A stretch of DNA of 64,000 bases from Undaria pinnatifida (GCA_012845835.1 JABAKD010000011.1:4882697-4946696), one strand, 5' to 3'; shown: positions 1 to 11,669, counted from the first letter of the stretch. Made by a program: numbers and translations. The notes: generated from the letters alone by a model not told the origin.

Positions 1-591
1 TGTGTTGGAAATATTGATACGAATCACGTGTCAAAATTTCAGGTCCGAACTCGAAAAACTGAGCGGGGCACCGCGAATTTGTGATTCACCTCTGCCGTGA
101 GCAAAATTCCCACCATCGATTCGGTGGCGAATACGCCCTCCACTGTCCCAGTAATGTCATGTTTGCACTTGGAGAAGCTCGTGCAATGCGTGCGCATTGC
201 ATTTCAAGACGTTTGGGTTCAGCTGCAACAGGAATACACGGTGATAAAATCTGTTTTATTAGTATGATAGGTACTTTACTGCGCAGCAGGCTGGCTACAT
301 TCTTGTTTCACTCCACGAGAATAACTTCGGAATGACGCGTACGAATGCTCGCGCTGGTCATTTCTCGTACAAAAAACGCCCGGATCATTCCAAACAATAC
401 TCGTACGCTATCGCGAGCACTCCCTGTATGTAAGAACACCCCTATATGAACACGAGCAACCAGCAACGGGATCCTACCGCAACCTGCAAGTACTTGCATC
501 TACCGGGCAGACGCCACTTCGACACCTTGGGAGAATTCATTCGTTTCATCAGACCCACCACGCACCATCACACAGCGATCAAATACAGTCA
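1..591. other. No gene recognised at left edge
   Basis: I see no open frame here with codon structure, splice sites or family similarity that I would defend. The short open frames on both strands show no conserved motif. The stretch ends where a 49-bp tandem repeat begins. Confidence 0.5.
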
Positions 592-836
592 GTAAAACAG
601 CGGTCTGCACAGGTGCTGCACAGCAGCAGTGGAGACTGCTGTAAAACAGCTGTCTGCACAGGTCCTGCACAGCAGCAGTGGAGACAGCTGTAAAACAGCG
701 GTCTGCACTGCTGCTGCACAGCAGCAGTGGAGACTGCTGTAAAACAGCGGTCTGCACAGGTGCTGCACAGCAGCAGTGGAGACTGCTGTAAAACAGCGGT
801 CTGCACAGGTGCTGCACAGCAGCAGTGGAGACTGCT
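592..836. repeat. 49-bp minisatellite, five copies
   Basis: A unit beginning GTAAAACAGCGGTCTGCAC recurs at 592, 641, 690, 739 and 788, a constant step of 49 bp, with a few substitutions between copies. Each unit carries a CTGCACAGCAGCAGTGGAGA core. As 49 is not a multiple of three, the array reads open in several frames without coding for a repeat protein. The overlapping minus-strand frames rich in Leu, Cys and Ala are products of the repeat. Confidence 0.95.
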
Positions 837-967
837 GCATGTGTGCGCTGGTAAACAAACGTACAGGTCACGGAATACAACACTACAGCGGCAGCGCATG
901 TGGTACAGCAACGTAAGGAGCGCTGCAACTCGTTGTTGAGCAGTTGTTCGGTATGCACGGGTGCGCA

Positions 968-1447
968 TCATACTCGAGCAACCCCAACGGCATGCACCTG
1001 CGAGAACATGGTGTTGCTGGAAATCGGTGGTACGCTCGACAGCAATGTTACGTACACATCTCTGCAAAGCTCCACAACTTGAGGAATCTCAGTATCCATG
1101 CTTGAGGCTTCGTCGGCAAGAGTGCCCGGGTCGATCTTCGTGCCCTTGTGGCCTTGTTCCCAGCTCAATCTCCACCAACTGGAGCATCCCTCAGCCTCCT
1201 CCCGCGTGTCGAAAAGCCGTGATAATTGCCGCTGAGTTCGTTTCTTCTTGCTGTGCGTGTATTGCAGCGACAGCCGCCACTTCTTCCGGGTTTTGTCATG
1301 GATTACGGTAGGGACGGAGGTCCTCTTCCACTCTATCACGTCAGGCATGTGCGGCGTCGCGGCACAGCGCGCTGGCAAGAGAGCGTTGCCTTGCTGCTGC
1401 TGTTGTTGCTGCTGCTGTTTTGACCACCACTTGCAATTCCGCCGCAT
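968..1447 (-). CDS. Possible gene or exon with AP2-like stretch
   Basis: This is an uninterrupted frame of 159 codons starting at 1447 just after an A-rich tract. It begins with a basic segment and a run of nine glutamines. Then comes a coding-looking region with the segments RKKWRLSLQYTHSKKK and LSRLFDTREEAE. A basic KWR strand followed by an FDT-EEAE segment resembles the second half of an AP2/ERF DNA-binding domain, but the classic YRG start and the terminal AYD motif are absent. The last ~30 residues look less like coding sequence, so the true exon may end near 1090 at a donor I cannot fix. Such domains occur in host factors and in mobile-element proteins. Function is not assigned. Confidence 0.35.
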   Translation of the reverse strand: MRRNCKWWSKQQQQQQQQQGNALLPARCAATPHMPDVIEWKRTSVPTVIHDKTRKKWRLSLQYTHSKKKRTQRQLSRLFDTREEAEGCSSWWRLSWEQGHKGTKIDPGTLADEASSMDTEIPQVVELCRDVYVTLLSSVPPISSNTMFSQVHAVGVARV

Positions 1448-2739
1448 TTAAAAAAAAAAATCGGGCGGAAATGACGGTTTCACGCCGCTTTCACGCCGCA
1501 TCATAGCGTGCTGTGATTGGTCAGTTTCCCTTCGTTTGTACAACCAACTCGTACAGGGCTTGTGGAGGGCTCTCTGTTGCAGCCCTGAGTTCAAGGATTT
1601 CAGCAGTCTTTTCGGTTTGGGAAACGAGTTAGGAGCAGCAGAGATATGCTTTTCTGAAGAAATGTTAGCTTCTTGCCCGGCCCAGCTCGTATATCCTATC
1701 TATGGCGTTGCAAAACCTACTGCATTCGCCTCTTCCCCCCCCTCGCCCACCGGGGGGGGGGGGTGAGAGGGGGGGAGAAGACGGCGGGGGGGAGGCGGGT
1801 GGGGTATTCTATTAGACCAAACACTCGTTTCAGGGCAGGGCAGGGCTCGACCGCGGTCCGCTCCGGGTGCAGAATCTCATAATCACCCGAGGGGCCGTCG
1901 TCTACCTTGGGACCTGCAGTCCCCGGAGGGGGCCTCGGGACCATCCTCGGCGGCGGTGGCCCCATCGGGGCTTCGGTGTCATCCCCACGGCATCATAAGC
2001 GGCACCGGCGGCGGTACCCACGGTACCGGCATCACCGGGATTCAGCAACGGCGGCAGCGGCGGCGGCTTCTAGCCTTGGCCCTAAACCTAACCGGCACGA
2101 TGGCACTCCTGTTTGTCGTTGCTTCCCTCACAAGCGTTTACCCCGAAACACCAATATGAAGAGTTGTTCGCGCTGCTCCACAGAGTGCTGTTGAGCGCAA
2201 CCGAGACAGCTCTAACGCGCGCAGCTGGTGGTGGGCGTAGACAACCATGACGTGGTACCCGCGTTCACACCTACCCACAGGTTGTGAGTCGGATTATTCC
2301 AGCTAAAAAGGTAGGTTTCGGGCTGTCCCTGCGGTGGGTACCGACGACAGAGGAAATAGCGGCGAGTCGGGGTGGGGGTGAAGCAGGGACTTCCGTCGGT
2401 GGCAGCCCATCTGCGTGCCGTCGCACACAGAGGCTGCCCACAGCAGCAGAACGCATCGCATCGATTCGGGACGTGGTCGTCTTCTGCGCGACACTATACA
2501 CAGGGAAGTGCGGTGTCAAGGTGTCGGTAGCGGCTCCGTCGAAATTGTTGCAGATGTGACGGGAAGCGAGAGGTTCATCTTCAGTTCCCTCTTCGGAAGA
2601 TGTTGCGACGTTCCTCCCAAGCAGTCGTGGTAAGGAAGAGCCTAGACTGCCGCAAAAGTTGCACGGTCGCAGCCGTGGGAGAGTACCGACAGGAGGCGGA
2701 ATCCATGCACGGGTCACTGACATATAGAGGTCAAGATTT
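1448..2739. other. GC-rich stretch without an assignable gene
   Basis: G/C homopolymer tracts lie at 1735-1800. A GC-rich block covers 1850-2110. In that block a minus-strand segment (roughly 1970-1850) reads PSGDYEILHPERTA after a proline-rich run and could be part of an exon, but no convincing splice pair frames it. Long minus-strand frames across 2271-2924 have no recognisable domain and overlap the recombinase remnant on the other strand. Confidence 0.35.
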
Positions 2740-3090
2740 TTGTTCCAGAGTGGTACAGAACACGCGAATATGATATATGTGGCGTTAACGCCGGCGCAGA
2801 TGACCACCAACCTCCAGATCCATTTGCGGGCGGCGGGCACGGAGGACATGAAGCAGTACACCGTGCGCTCTTTCGGTTGGGAAGGGCGGGGAGCCATTAA
2901 GATGGGCCGCACGGCCATGGGCATTTTTATGGAGTACGTGTGGGGTGACAGTCCGCAACCGTCGCACGCACAGACACATAGGGTTAACAGCCTCCGCCGC
3001 CGTGGCGGGGGTGAAGCGTTCTCGCCAAACGGCGTTCATAGAGGCGGACGTCCTGCAGCTGTCCGCAAAGTTTGAACGTTCGTACACAGC
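2740..3090 (+). mobile_element. Fossil tyrosine-recombinase element fragment
   Basis: The plus strand encodes a stretch (MTTNLQIHLRAAG, then MGRTAMGIFMEYV) that resembles the C-terminal part of tyrosine recombinases carried by DIRS/Ngaro-type retroelements or Cryptons. It is a short, broken remnant with no flanking element structure that I can see. Assignment rests on recalled family pattern only, so the exact class is open. Confidence 0.4.
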
Positions 3091-3249
3091 GTGTGCACGG
3101 GACTATCGAAGCCGAATTTACTAGGGGTCAAGGTACCATAGAACTTTGGGTATCATAAGGACAACAAAAAACCCGAAGGGAGGACGTCAACAAGAAACAA
3201 ATAAACTGCGCCCCGAGAGAAGGGCAAAGGGGCAACAAGTATGGGTGTG

Positions 3250-3720
3250 ATCTCATGCCGCAGAAGAGAGGCCTCATTGATCCCAAACTATATACTGAGT
3301 ATTAGTTAACGCGTCGGCGAAACGTTATAGCAGTAATCTTGGAGCAAAACCCCGGGGACGGAAGAAGGCCATCCCGGGGTGGGAGAAAAGCTTGATAGCT
3401 GTACAGAAAAAGCAAGACGATCCCACTGGCATCGTCGGCTTCCGTGCAACAACAGCTAGAGAGTAGGAGGCGGTTAGGGGGAACAGACCATCCCGCCCGC
3501 GCCCATCATTGCGCGCAAGACACGCCGACAACGACATCAGTTTCATTTTTTAGTGTTTATTTTACCGGGGTAACTACTCTCTAAGACGTTGATTGCCATC
3601 GAATCAACGCGGGGGGTAGTAGCCCAGAGTGAGAGTCTCCGGCTGGTCGCAGCAGAGAGGCCTCATTGATCCCAAACTATATACGAGTTAAAGCGTCGGC
3701 GAAATGTTACAGTAGTACTA
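3250..3720 (+). repeat. Direct repeat pair, about 75-90 bp, 390 bp apart
   Basis: The segment GAGAGGCCTCATTGATCCCA followed by AACTATATA and, further on, GCGTCGGCGAAA occurs near 3265-3340 and again near 3653-3720, with small indels. The two copies frame a GC-rich spacer with no gene. They may be the ends of a small element or two members of a dispersed family. Confidence 0.7.
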
Positions 3721-3798
3721 TTATTAGGGCTGTGTATCGGTAGCATTCAACGATACTACATACAAACGCCCCACCTAAAATCAAAATCTGCCAGAGTA

Positions 3799-3956
3799 AT
3801 TGTTGTTGTTGTCGTTCTCACATTAACTCGCATGATCAAGTCCGTGGTCACAGGACAGGCTCCAGTCACTCTGGAGGAATACCCCAGGGAAGAACACGAA
3901 CAACCCAAGGTGGTACTCGCATATTTCACAGCTGACGCAATCCATGCCTCCACCAG
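3799..3956 (-). mobile_element. SINE-like repeat core with (GTT) end, copy A
   Basis: The copy starts with a short GTT run, then TTCTCACATTAACTCGCATG, CAAGTCCGTGGTCACAGGAC and a GGAGGAATACCCCAGGGAA box, and ends at CATGCCTCCACCAG. The same order of boxes, reverse-complemented, recurs at 12511-12671 and in shortened form at 10440-10574, 16364-16490 and about 36740-36790. In several copies the GTT/CAA side has expanded into a microsatellite. Confidence 0.75.
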
Positions 3957-4137
3957 AAACATATAAAAGTGAAATCGGGAGTCAGTCTACGATGTGCCGG
4001 TCCATACCGGTGCATACGTCTCATTACTCGCGCCTGGAAAAACCGACTATACCGCTTGCCACCCAAGAAAGACTACCACGTATATACTACACGTAGTGTT
4101 TATCACTACGCATGCGCACGACAGACGCGAGTAAATT

Positions 4138-4300
4138 GGAAAAAAGAAGCAAAGAAAGAAAAGAAGATGAAGGAAAGGAAAGAAAAGAGAAGAAAGGGAA
4201 AAAAAAACGAAAAAGGAAAGGAAAGAAGAGAAAAGACAAGAAAAGCAAGAAACGACAAGACAAGAAGAGGAAGAAAGAAAAGGAAAAGACAAAGCAAAAA
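4138..4300 (+). repeat. Purine-only A/G-rich tract
   Basis: About 160 bases are almost purely A and G, with very few pyrimidines. The frames here (Lys/Glu/Arg on plus, Phe/Leu/Ser on minus) are compositional. No gene is indicated. Confidence 0.85.
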
Positions 4301-4499
4301 TGTCATACTATTAATAGCAGACCCTAGGAACTGACTAAAGACGGCATTGGGCTCATAGAGGGTATCAAGTGCATCATCAATGGCACTGGGGAGAGAACGC
4401 AACATGGCGAAGAAGTAATAAACAATACCAGGCAGTTGGTATCACCTCATTACCTTTCTAGCCATCCATACCATAGCTCCAATTCATACCCCCCCCCCC

Positions 4500-6400
4500 T
4501 TCGAACACTCCACCCTCTCCTCACAGGTTGTACGACTTACAGGATATACATGATAAACTGATGCATTCCTTCCACAACCGTCAGATTTTTTGTTCTGTGA
4601 CTCCAAGGAGGTTTTTGTGATCATAAAAAATGATCAATTATCGTATTTTTCACCGGACAGACCGGTCTGTTCTACCCGGGGATGAAAAAAGACATGCCCG
4701 AACTTGAACGCAGGGCGTTGTATAGCACAGCCACGCACGCACACATGCGCACCTGGCAACACCCCTGGACTCGGCCTAGAGGGGTGCGCCGGTAGGCGTA
4801 TGAAGCCTGCACGCCGCCTGGGGTCCTCAGCTGTGAGATCTTACGCCTCCCCAAGCCCCCGGCTGTCTGGGGCGTTTTCAGAGAAGTACAGAAGTACGCT
4901 ATTCCCGTAGGGCACTTCGAGGCTGATTTAGTGATCATTTTTTGTGATCGTTTTACATACTGAATTTTGACGGCTCTCAGGGCGTGGGACCACCCAACCA
5001 GGGTGGAAATTGCATCGAGCGAACAATGTGTTAGGGTGACAACGTATGAATTTAAAATCGTGGGTTCGTGGCTCACCGATTTCCGTCTTTTAGGGTGGGA
5101 CTTTTACATGTGAAATGGTTGTGGTGATAGTATAATTAATTTTGTTTAATTATTTATTTATCTGGCTTTATTTTATTTTATTTCATAATTTTTAGGGTGG
5201 AACTTTCACATGGTATTTAACAGATCACTACTACGGTCTTCACCCTCCCGATGTATAAAAAACCCCGCCATTATAGTAGAAAAAATAAATAAATAATAAT
5301 AATATAAAACCACCCCCGGGCAGAAAAAACTTACTTGCGCACGTTAACCACAAGTACCAACAACCCTGACCAAGCCATCCATCCGTGAACCATCCACCAC
5401 ACACATGGTGTGTGTGTGTGTGTGTTCTTCACATTAAACCGTTCTTCTACTCGTCGACATCCAGCACACCCAGTGTCCGTACTGATTCTTCACCCTAGAA
5501 AGATCAGCTCTGTGGTCACAAGCTACGACACAGAGATAATGCATCGTAATGCATTCGACAACGCAATGTCATGCCCTAGTACTGGGTACGACAGGCACAA
5601 CATACATACGTCAGCAACAGAAATACATTGGAAGAGAGAAAATGGTAGAGCAATATAGTGGAAATTACATAAATAAGTTTATAAAATAGATACGTATGAT
5701 GTTAGATTACTTCAAAATTCCCCACCTAAAGTAAAAATACTAATAATAACACCAACCAATGTAGTGGAGAAAAACATTTGTTTATAAAAGAAAAGGACCC
5801 CTCCCAAAAACATTTCACCCACATAGCATAGTACAAGTACCAGCAAGCAGATTCAAAATTCGTCGAACTTACACTTGACGTCCTGAAAAATTATACATGT
5901 ATTTAAATATTAGAGTGACAGCGTATCAATTTGGAACCGTGGGTTCGTGTCCCAGAGTTTTTAATCTTTGTTGGGGGTGGGAGTATTACTTATTAATAGA
6001 TGACTTTTTTAATTCTCGAATGCTGTATTAAGAGCAACATATAGATAACTTATAATATTCTGTAATCGTACTCTTCCCGATATTAAAGCCCCCGGGGGGA
6101 GAAAAACAAAATAAACCGCCTACCATACATGAGATAAAGCAGTATAGTGGAAACTACAGTAATAAATTTATCAAATAGATGTGATGTTTTACCTAGCTCA
6201 AAATGCCCCACCTAAAGTATAAATACCAAAACTTACCATTATAGTGGACAAAAAATAAGACACCTCCCAATAAAAACTCACTCTCATATAGTTTATTGCG
6301 AGTACCAACAACACCAACAACGCAGCTTGCAAAGATGAGTATTGACCTGAAATTCGTCAAACTCACGGCTGACGTCCTTGAAAATTAGTTATAAAATAGT
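4500..6400. repeat. Nested dispersed repeats, part tRNA-like
   Basis: This stretch is built from related segments. One, with ACGACTTACAGGATA and TGATAAACTGATGCATT, occurs at 4527-4585 and again at 6760-6830. Another, with GTGGGTTCGTG (close to a tRNA B box), occurs near 5060 and 5938. A third, about 250 bp long, occurs as direct copies at 5645-5885 and 6138-6395, with shared boxes TATAGTGGAAA, CCCCACCTAAAGTA and CGTCAAACT-like ends. I see no host exon. The pattern suggests several rounds of insertion of short non-autonomous elements. Confidence 0.6.
5408..5640 (+). mobile_element. 233-bp duplicated unit, copy 1
   Basis: The unit begins in a (TG)n run, passes TTCTTCACATTAAACCG and ends at TACATTGGAAGAGAGAA. 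It is repeated at 8888-9120 with a single visible mismatch (T at 5524, C at 9004). The sequences on either side of the two copies differ, so this looks like a recent copy-and-insert event. A GTGGTCACA box is shared with the SINE-like core family. Confidence 0.85.
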
Positions 6401-8578
6401 GATGTTCTGAGGGCCGAGGAACCTTTCTAGTGTAAGGACAGACGTCCCCAGCGTGTTACCGGGAGGCGACACGGCCGCGGTGCGAGTTTAGCTGAGGGCT
6501 GCACTTCTACACAAGAAGTCTTTTTTTGGGTGAAGAAACGCGCCGCTGTGCGGACCCAGCTTTTTTGTGACAGTCTCGGCGCGCGCGCGGGCTGCTCGAC
6601 TAGCGGGCTGCGAAGAGCCCAGTCCCCGAGGGGTTAAAAGGTTTATAGTTTCCGCGCACAGATTGAGTTGCCCCGCCCGTTTCCTCGCCCCCCCCCCCGC
6701 TCCCTCTTGTTCAAACCCAGGCCCCCACGCCCTTAAAAACTCCGCCCTCCCCTCACCGGTTATACGACTTACTACAGGATACACATGATAAACTGATGCA
6801 TTTCCTTCCACAGCTGTCAGATTTTGTCCTCCTCAAAAACGGGTTTTATATAGTTTCCGTGCACAGACTGATCAACATCACCCTGTTGACCCTGGTACAA
6901 GATCTACACTATAGTTCCAAGGGGAGTCGCCGACCTATGTTCTTGATGAGGACACACACCCCGTAATACGCGCGATCGTATCATAGTATCACACACAGTT
7001 TGCAAGGATGAGTTTCGACAAAATCTTCGATCTCACAGCTGGAGTGCAATTTTATTTTTACAATATTTAAAAAATGAAAAAATGCACTTCAGCTGTGAGA
7101 TCGACCAAAAAGTTTTTTTTTTAATCGAAACTCAGCTTTGCAAGCTGCGTGTGATACTTCGGATTGTCCGATATATCGAAAAACATCGGCACCGATACAC
7201 AGTCCTAGGTATTATGTGTATTCGTACGTACACCGTAATATTCTCTGTCAACGCCGCCGTCCTTGTGTCGTCCCTCCCTCCCAAAACGGCCGAAAAAGTG
7301 GTAAAAACATCGTACTATGTCCCCGGGGAATGAGCTTCTTTTTTTCGACGAATTCCCCCCTAGCATGCCTCTTCGGTACTCCGGGGACAACTACATTATT
7401 ATCAACATAAACCGCCCCCCCCCGGGGGACAGGACGGAAAAACAACGTCACCCCGGGGGGAAAACGCGAGTATATCTGCGGTATACCATTCCGCCCAATT
7501 GCGAGTTGTATACAAATAAGAGCATCGCGCGTCCGTTGTCAACAGTTGTTGTTTGTTTGTTGGTCGCTGTTTGGTGTTCGTCTTGTCTCATTATATAACC
7601 GCTCCATTAACTCAAACTCCACCTGCTATGAAATTCACGCTCTTGCTTGCCGGTACACAACGTAAAAATATGGCACAGGGGAAGACTCGATTAGAATTGA
7701 GCGCGAGGTCCGTGGCGACGGGCAAGCAAGCTACACATGGTTCTGGCGGATGTATCGGCAAGAATATTTTTTGGAAGAAGGTCCCGGGGCTTTTCCTCCC
7801 CGGGACCTTTGTTTCTTTTCACGAAGTCCCCCCTACCTTTTCGTTCCCCCCGGGGAATTGTGTTAATAAAAAACAAACGCTCGCCCCACGGGGCGTTGAC
7901 AAAGGATATTACGGTGTGTTTGACAGTTCGAAGAAACGGTAATTAGCCATTAGTCTCGTGGATACTTTACGCACAGATTTTTACTGATTCTTCATATTAG
8001 CAAAAATCGGGGGGTTTCCATACTACTTGGGGCCATTTTTGGTGGGGGGGGGATTAGGGATATGCCGAATTTCCTCCCGAAAATATTTTTTCCTCTCAAG
8101 CTCTATAATTTTTCGGTAATTACCGTTACCGGGAAACACGCATGTCACTGCTGGAAAAAAAGCCGATTTCGCACACAGCAGCAGTAGTATCGCGTAACAT
8201 CCCCCTACGATACCCCTCGTACATCAGCATCATACCGCTTATAAAGTGAAAACAACAACGATTTGTTCTCAAGGGACGTCCACATGCAGTCCATTAGCTC
8301 CCCTTCCTTGGAAAGCCAAGTACGTACGAGTAGTACGTAGTATTTAATGTGCACCACTCGATGAGAAGGTTTGCGCCCCGATCGAGTTCGATGAAGCTCT
8401 CAGCTTGCAAGCTGAAAAGCAAACCGCAAGCCGGCCAAACGGCATGGCATTATACGAATAACAACAGCCATCTCGACGAGTTCGAGGCTGTTCGTGTTTT
8501 TAGCGCAAAAAATAGCCAAAACAAAAATAATTAAAAAACCGACAGATTGTCAACGACCACAACACTAATAGTCAACGT
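6401..8578. other. No gene; hairpins and GC-rich island
   Basis: A GC-rich island covers 6410-6760. A long imperfect inverted repeat covers about 6995-7155: TTTGCAAGGATGAGTTTCGA with CTCACAGCTG, then the reverse on the far side. Several CCCGGGG-centred hairpins lie at 7318-7450 and 7785-7865. The coding-looking frames are short and have no domain that I know. Confidence 0.5.
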
Positions 8579-8848
8579 CAGACGACAGAAAGCGGTAGAC
8601 CGCCACCATTCCACGCCACCGTACGGTACAGCAGAATACATCTAGGTTTTTGACCCCGATCCGCCACGCTGATTGGTCAACTCAGCCTCGTACAGGTTTT
8701 TGAACCCAACTCCTTGCGGTACATCGTAGCGCGGCTTCTCAGCTCGGCCGTCTCCGTTTCCTGACGCGACCCATAACGCTTTCTATCGAAAAATACACCA
8801 TGCGGACCGACTTTGCCCCAGGCTCTTCACGGCCCATAACCTTTCGAT
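8579..8848 (+). repeat. Left arm of a 270-bp inverted repeat pair
   Basis: The arm runs from CAGACGACAGAAAGCGG to CTCTTCACGGCCCATA. The reverse complement, about 80-90 percent alike by eye, is at 10573-10848. The arms enclose about 1.7 kb containing the second 233-bp unit, an A-rich tract, a tRNA-derived repeat and a (CAA)n tract. This could be one element with long terminal inverted repeats or two copies inserted in opposite directions. Confidence 0.75.
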
Positions 8849-8887
8849 TTCCGACCGAATATCAACCATGGGCACGACGTCATGTGT

Positions 8888-9120
8888 GTGTGTGTGTGTG
8901 TGTGTTCTTCACATTAAACCGTTCTTCTACTCGTCGACATCCAGCACACCCAGTGTCCGTACTGATTCTTCACCCTAGAAAGATCAGCTCTGTGGTCACA
9001 AGCCACGACACAGAGATAATGCATCGTAATGCATTCGACAACGCAATGTCATGCCCTAGTACTGGGTACGACAGGCACAACATACATACGTCAGCAACAG
9101 AAATACATTGGAAGAGAGAA
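8888..9120 (+). mobile_element. 233-bp duplicated unit, copy 2
   Basis: This is the second copy of the unit at 5408-5640, differing at one visible base. It starts in the same (TG)n run and is followed directly by a (CAAAA)-type A-rich tract, which could be a tail or a later expansion. Confidence 0.85.
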
Positions 9121-9129
9121 ATACGAAAT

Positions 9130-9370
9130 AAACAAAAACAAAAACAAAAACAAAAAACAAAAACAAAAACAAAAACAAAAAACAAAAACAAAAAAACAAA
9201 AAACAAAATAAGAAAACAAATAAAAACAAAGATAAAAATAAAACAAAAAAATGAAACAAACAAAATGAAGGGGAAATCGAAGAAACAACCCAACCGCAAA
9301 GGAGAGCCAAAGCTCGGAAAAGAAACATAATAAAATGAAATAAAATAAAGTAAAGTAAAACCAAAATAAG
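9130..9370 (+). repeat. A-rich (CAAAAA)n-type tract
   Basis: About 240 bases are made mostly of CAAAAA, AAATAA and similar words, directly after the 233-bp unit. The reverse strand reads as Phe/Val/Leu and is not a real protein. Confidence 0.9.
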
Positions 9371-9849
9371 ATAATCCGAACACGAGCCAAAAACCTGGAC
9401 ACGCAAGGAGGGAACAACATGTAGCATCCATAGAACGACCCGCTTTTATATTTTTTCATATTTCGGATTCCTTCAGAGATTTATCTACCCCCAACAATGA
9501 ATCTCACTTTTTTTACACTCAGCTCAACCCATCTTTCTCGCCTCGGCGAAACGTCTCTAAGCCGGAGCGTGCATCCTACCTCTTGTGCCTTCTGTAGGCA
9601 AAAACAAACCTACCCGACCATGTCTGTGTCGGTAAACTGACTGCATGGCTGCAAGACTACAAGTAGTAGTAGGCTATTGTACAAGACTACTCCGGTACAT
9701 TGTGATATACTCCCAATATTTTCAAGGGCCACATTTCAATAATAGTCTTATAATCTAATAGTCGAAAGCCGTTGTTTCGTACATAACCAGCAGCAGTGTA
9801 CGACCACACTGATGGCGCCACCACTCTTGTTTAACAGTTTTTTCTTTTT

Positions 9850-10165
9850 TTTTTTTTTTTTAGCACACTTTCACTTTCCAGCTTCTGGACAAGCCGTGGT
9901 CACAGGTGTCATCCCTTCTCCTCCCCGGTTCTTGCCTTCAATTTTTATCGCGCATAGGGTTCAGCAATCCCACTGCTCGTCGATTGTTCATCGAATGTTG
10001 CTAACTCAAACGCTCTCGCGCTTTCCGCAAGTCAATTTGTCCACAAGAAAAAGTCCCAACGAAGTTATACGAGTATGCACTCGGCGGGGCTCGAACTCAC
10101 GAAACTGACCTATACCAGGCTCGAGGATAACCTAATACGGCGTGCCACCGGGGCGACCGGTCACA
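9850..10165 (-). mobile_element. tRNA-derived SINE-like repeat, copy 1
   Basis: Read on the minus strand, 10165 to about 10080 looks like a tRNA. GGTGGCACGCC sits near the A-box position and GAGTTCGAGCCCCGC is a good B box (internal RNA polymerase III promoter). A body with TTTTTATCGCGC follows. A related copy, with the same body box and B box GGTTCGAGCCCCGC, lies at 13380-13660. No CCA end or full cloverleaf is evident, so this is a tRNA-derived repeat and not a tRNA gene. Confidence 0.6.
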
Positions 10166-10439
10166 GGGCATGCTAGTGGTAGTGTATTTTATAGGTCATT
10201 TTCCGGGCATCTCAAGTATGCCCAAGTTCTTGACTACCAAGTTCAAGTGGTGGCGTCTTCTCCTTGCGTGGATTTCAACATAATAATGCGGTGTACGAAC
10301 TCGCAAGGCGGACGGCCGACGTCATCCGGTGTGTGGGCCAACGGGGTCGACCGCCGTGCGCGTGTAGCGGGACTGTCACTCCCTCTTTGTCCCTTTGCCC
10401 CAGCCTTTTCCCTGCCATCCATACATACCTAACCCAATG

Positions 10440-10483
10440 CTGGGGAGCCTGTCCTGTGGCCACGGACTTGATGCGAGTTAAGG

Positions 10484-10574
<91 letters not shown>
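10440..10574 (+). mobile_element. SINE-like core, copy C, with (CAA)30 end
   Basis: GGGGAGCCTGTCCTGTGGCC and ACGGACTTGATGCGAGTTAA are the reverse-oriented boxes of the core family. They run straight into about 90 bp of perfect (AAC)n at 10484-10574. The long Asn and Leu runs in the overlapping frames come from this microsatellite. Confidence 0.8.
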
Positions 10575-10848
10575 ATCTTGAAAGGCTATGGGCCGTGAAG
10601 AGCCTGGGGCAAAGTCGGTATTTGTATTTTGCGACAGAAAGCGTTACATGGGTCGCGTCAGGAAACGGTGACGGCTGAGCTGAGAAGCCGCGGTACGATG
10701 TAGCGCAAGGAGTCGGTGTAAAAAACCGGTACGAGGCTGAGTTGACCAATCAGCGTCGCGGATCGGGGAGGTGTATTCTTCTGTACCGCACGGGGTGGCG
10801 CGGAATGGTGGCGGTTTACCGCTTTCTGTTGTCTGCCCATTAATCAAA
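10573..10848 (-). repeat. Right arm of the 270-bp inverted repeat pair
   Basis: This is the reverse complement of 8579-8848, with boxes GGCCGTGAAGAGCCTGGGGC and GGTGGCGGTTTACCGCTTTC. It abuts the (CAA)n tract of the neighbouring core copy. Confidence 0.75.
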
Positions 10849-11289
10849 CTCAAGGACATGTTTGACATGACATGACATCGTCTTCCGTATCACAATGTTA
10901 ATGTTGTCCTTTTCTCGTAAACTTGTGCAGCAACAAACACAACCAACCGCTCGCTGCTGTGTTGCTGCTGAACCTTGATCCTTGATACGACACCACAATA
11001 CGTGGAGCTCTCGTATCGCAGTCTTGAAACAAATAAGTGTAAATTTGCAAGTTTGAATCTACTGAGGGATGTGTGTAAGCGTTGTATGCTTCTGCACTGC
11101 TGCTGGCACGTGTGTTGTGATGTTGGTTGCCTACGGTCCCGCATGGACGCCTGTTGGTCATCATTAATCAAAACGCACGACAAAAACCAACTTTAATATG
11201 TAGGAAACATAGGTTCTTCTGCAGTAGTATTAATAGTAGCAGGAACACGAGTACAAGTAGCCATGAGTTAGTTTTATGTACCTGCCGCT

Positions 11290-11323
11290 ACTAGACTAGA
11301 CTAATTAGTTAGTCTAGTCTAGT
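11290..11323. repeat. Palindrome built from AGTCTAGT
   Basis: Two 14-bp perfect arms, ACTAGACTAGACTA and TAGTCTAGTCTAGT, flank a 6-bp loop. AGTCTAGT or its reverse turns up at many other sites in the window. Confidence 0.85.
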
Positions 11324-11669
11324 GGTAAAGGTAGTCTACAGCACCGGCGGCAACAGCACCAGCAAGCAGCACTAGGAGCAGTGTGGCCACGGGGTGCTGT
11401 CAGTTCGCCCTCACAAGAGCCAGCTATGATCATCTCTCTGTTAGCGTGCAACCACCCCCGCCCCCGTCTCGCCCTATGCTTCATCTACCGCTACTGCATA
11501 CCAGGTACTAACTGTTGTTTGTTGTTGTAGACTAGAAGTAGTCTAGTCTACATAAATAATGTTTTGTTTGTTTTGAAAACGAAGATGTGGCCCATGACGA
11601 TGACGAGCTACGCAACACAACGCAGAAGAAAGAGAAGACAACAGCAACGCGCGCTAAACACCCACTCAC

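Noticed and set aside
500-1067. Cys/Leu/Ala-rich minus-strand repeat proteins
   Set aside because: The 49-bp repeat is not in phase with codons, and three frames are equally open.
9780-10165. Possible functional tRNA gene on the minus strand
   Set aside because: The B box is good, but the anticodon arm and acceptor stem do not pair and the body continues as a dispersed repeat. SINE-like origin fits better.
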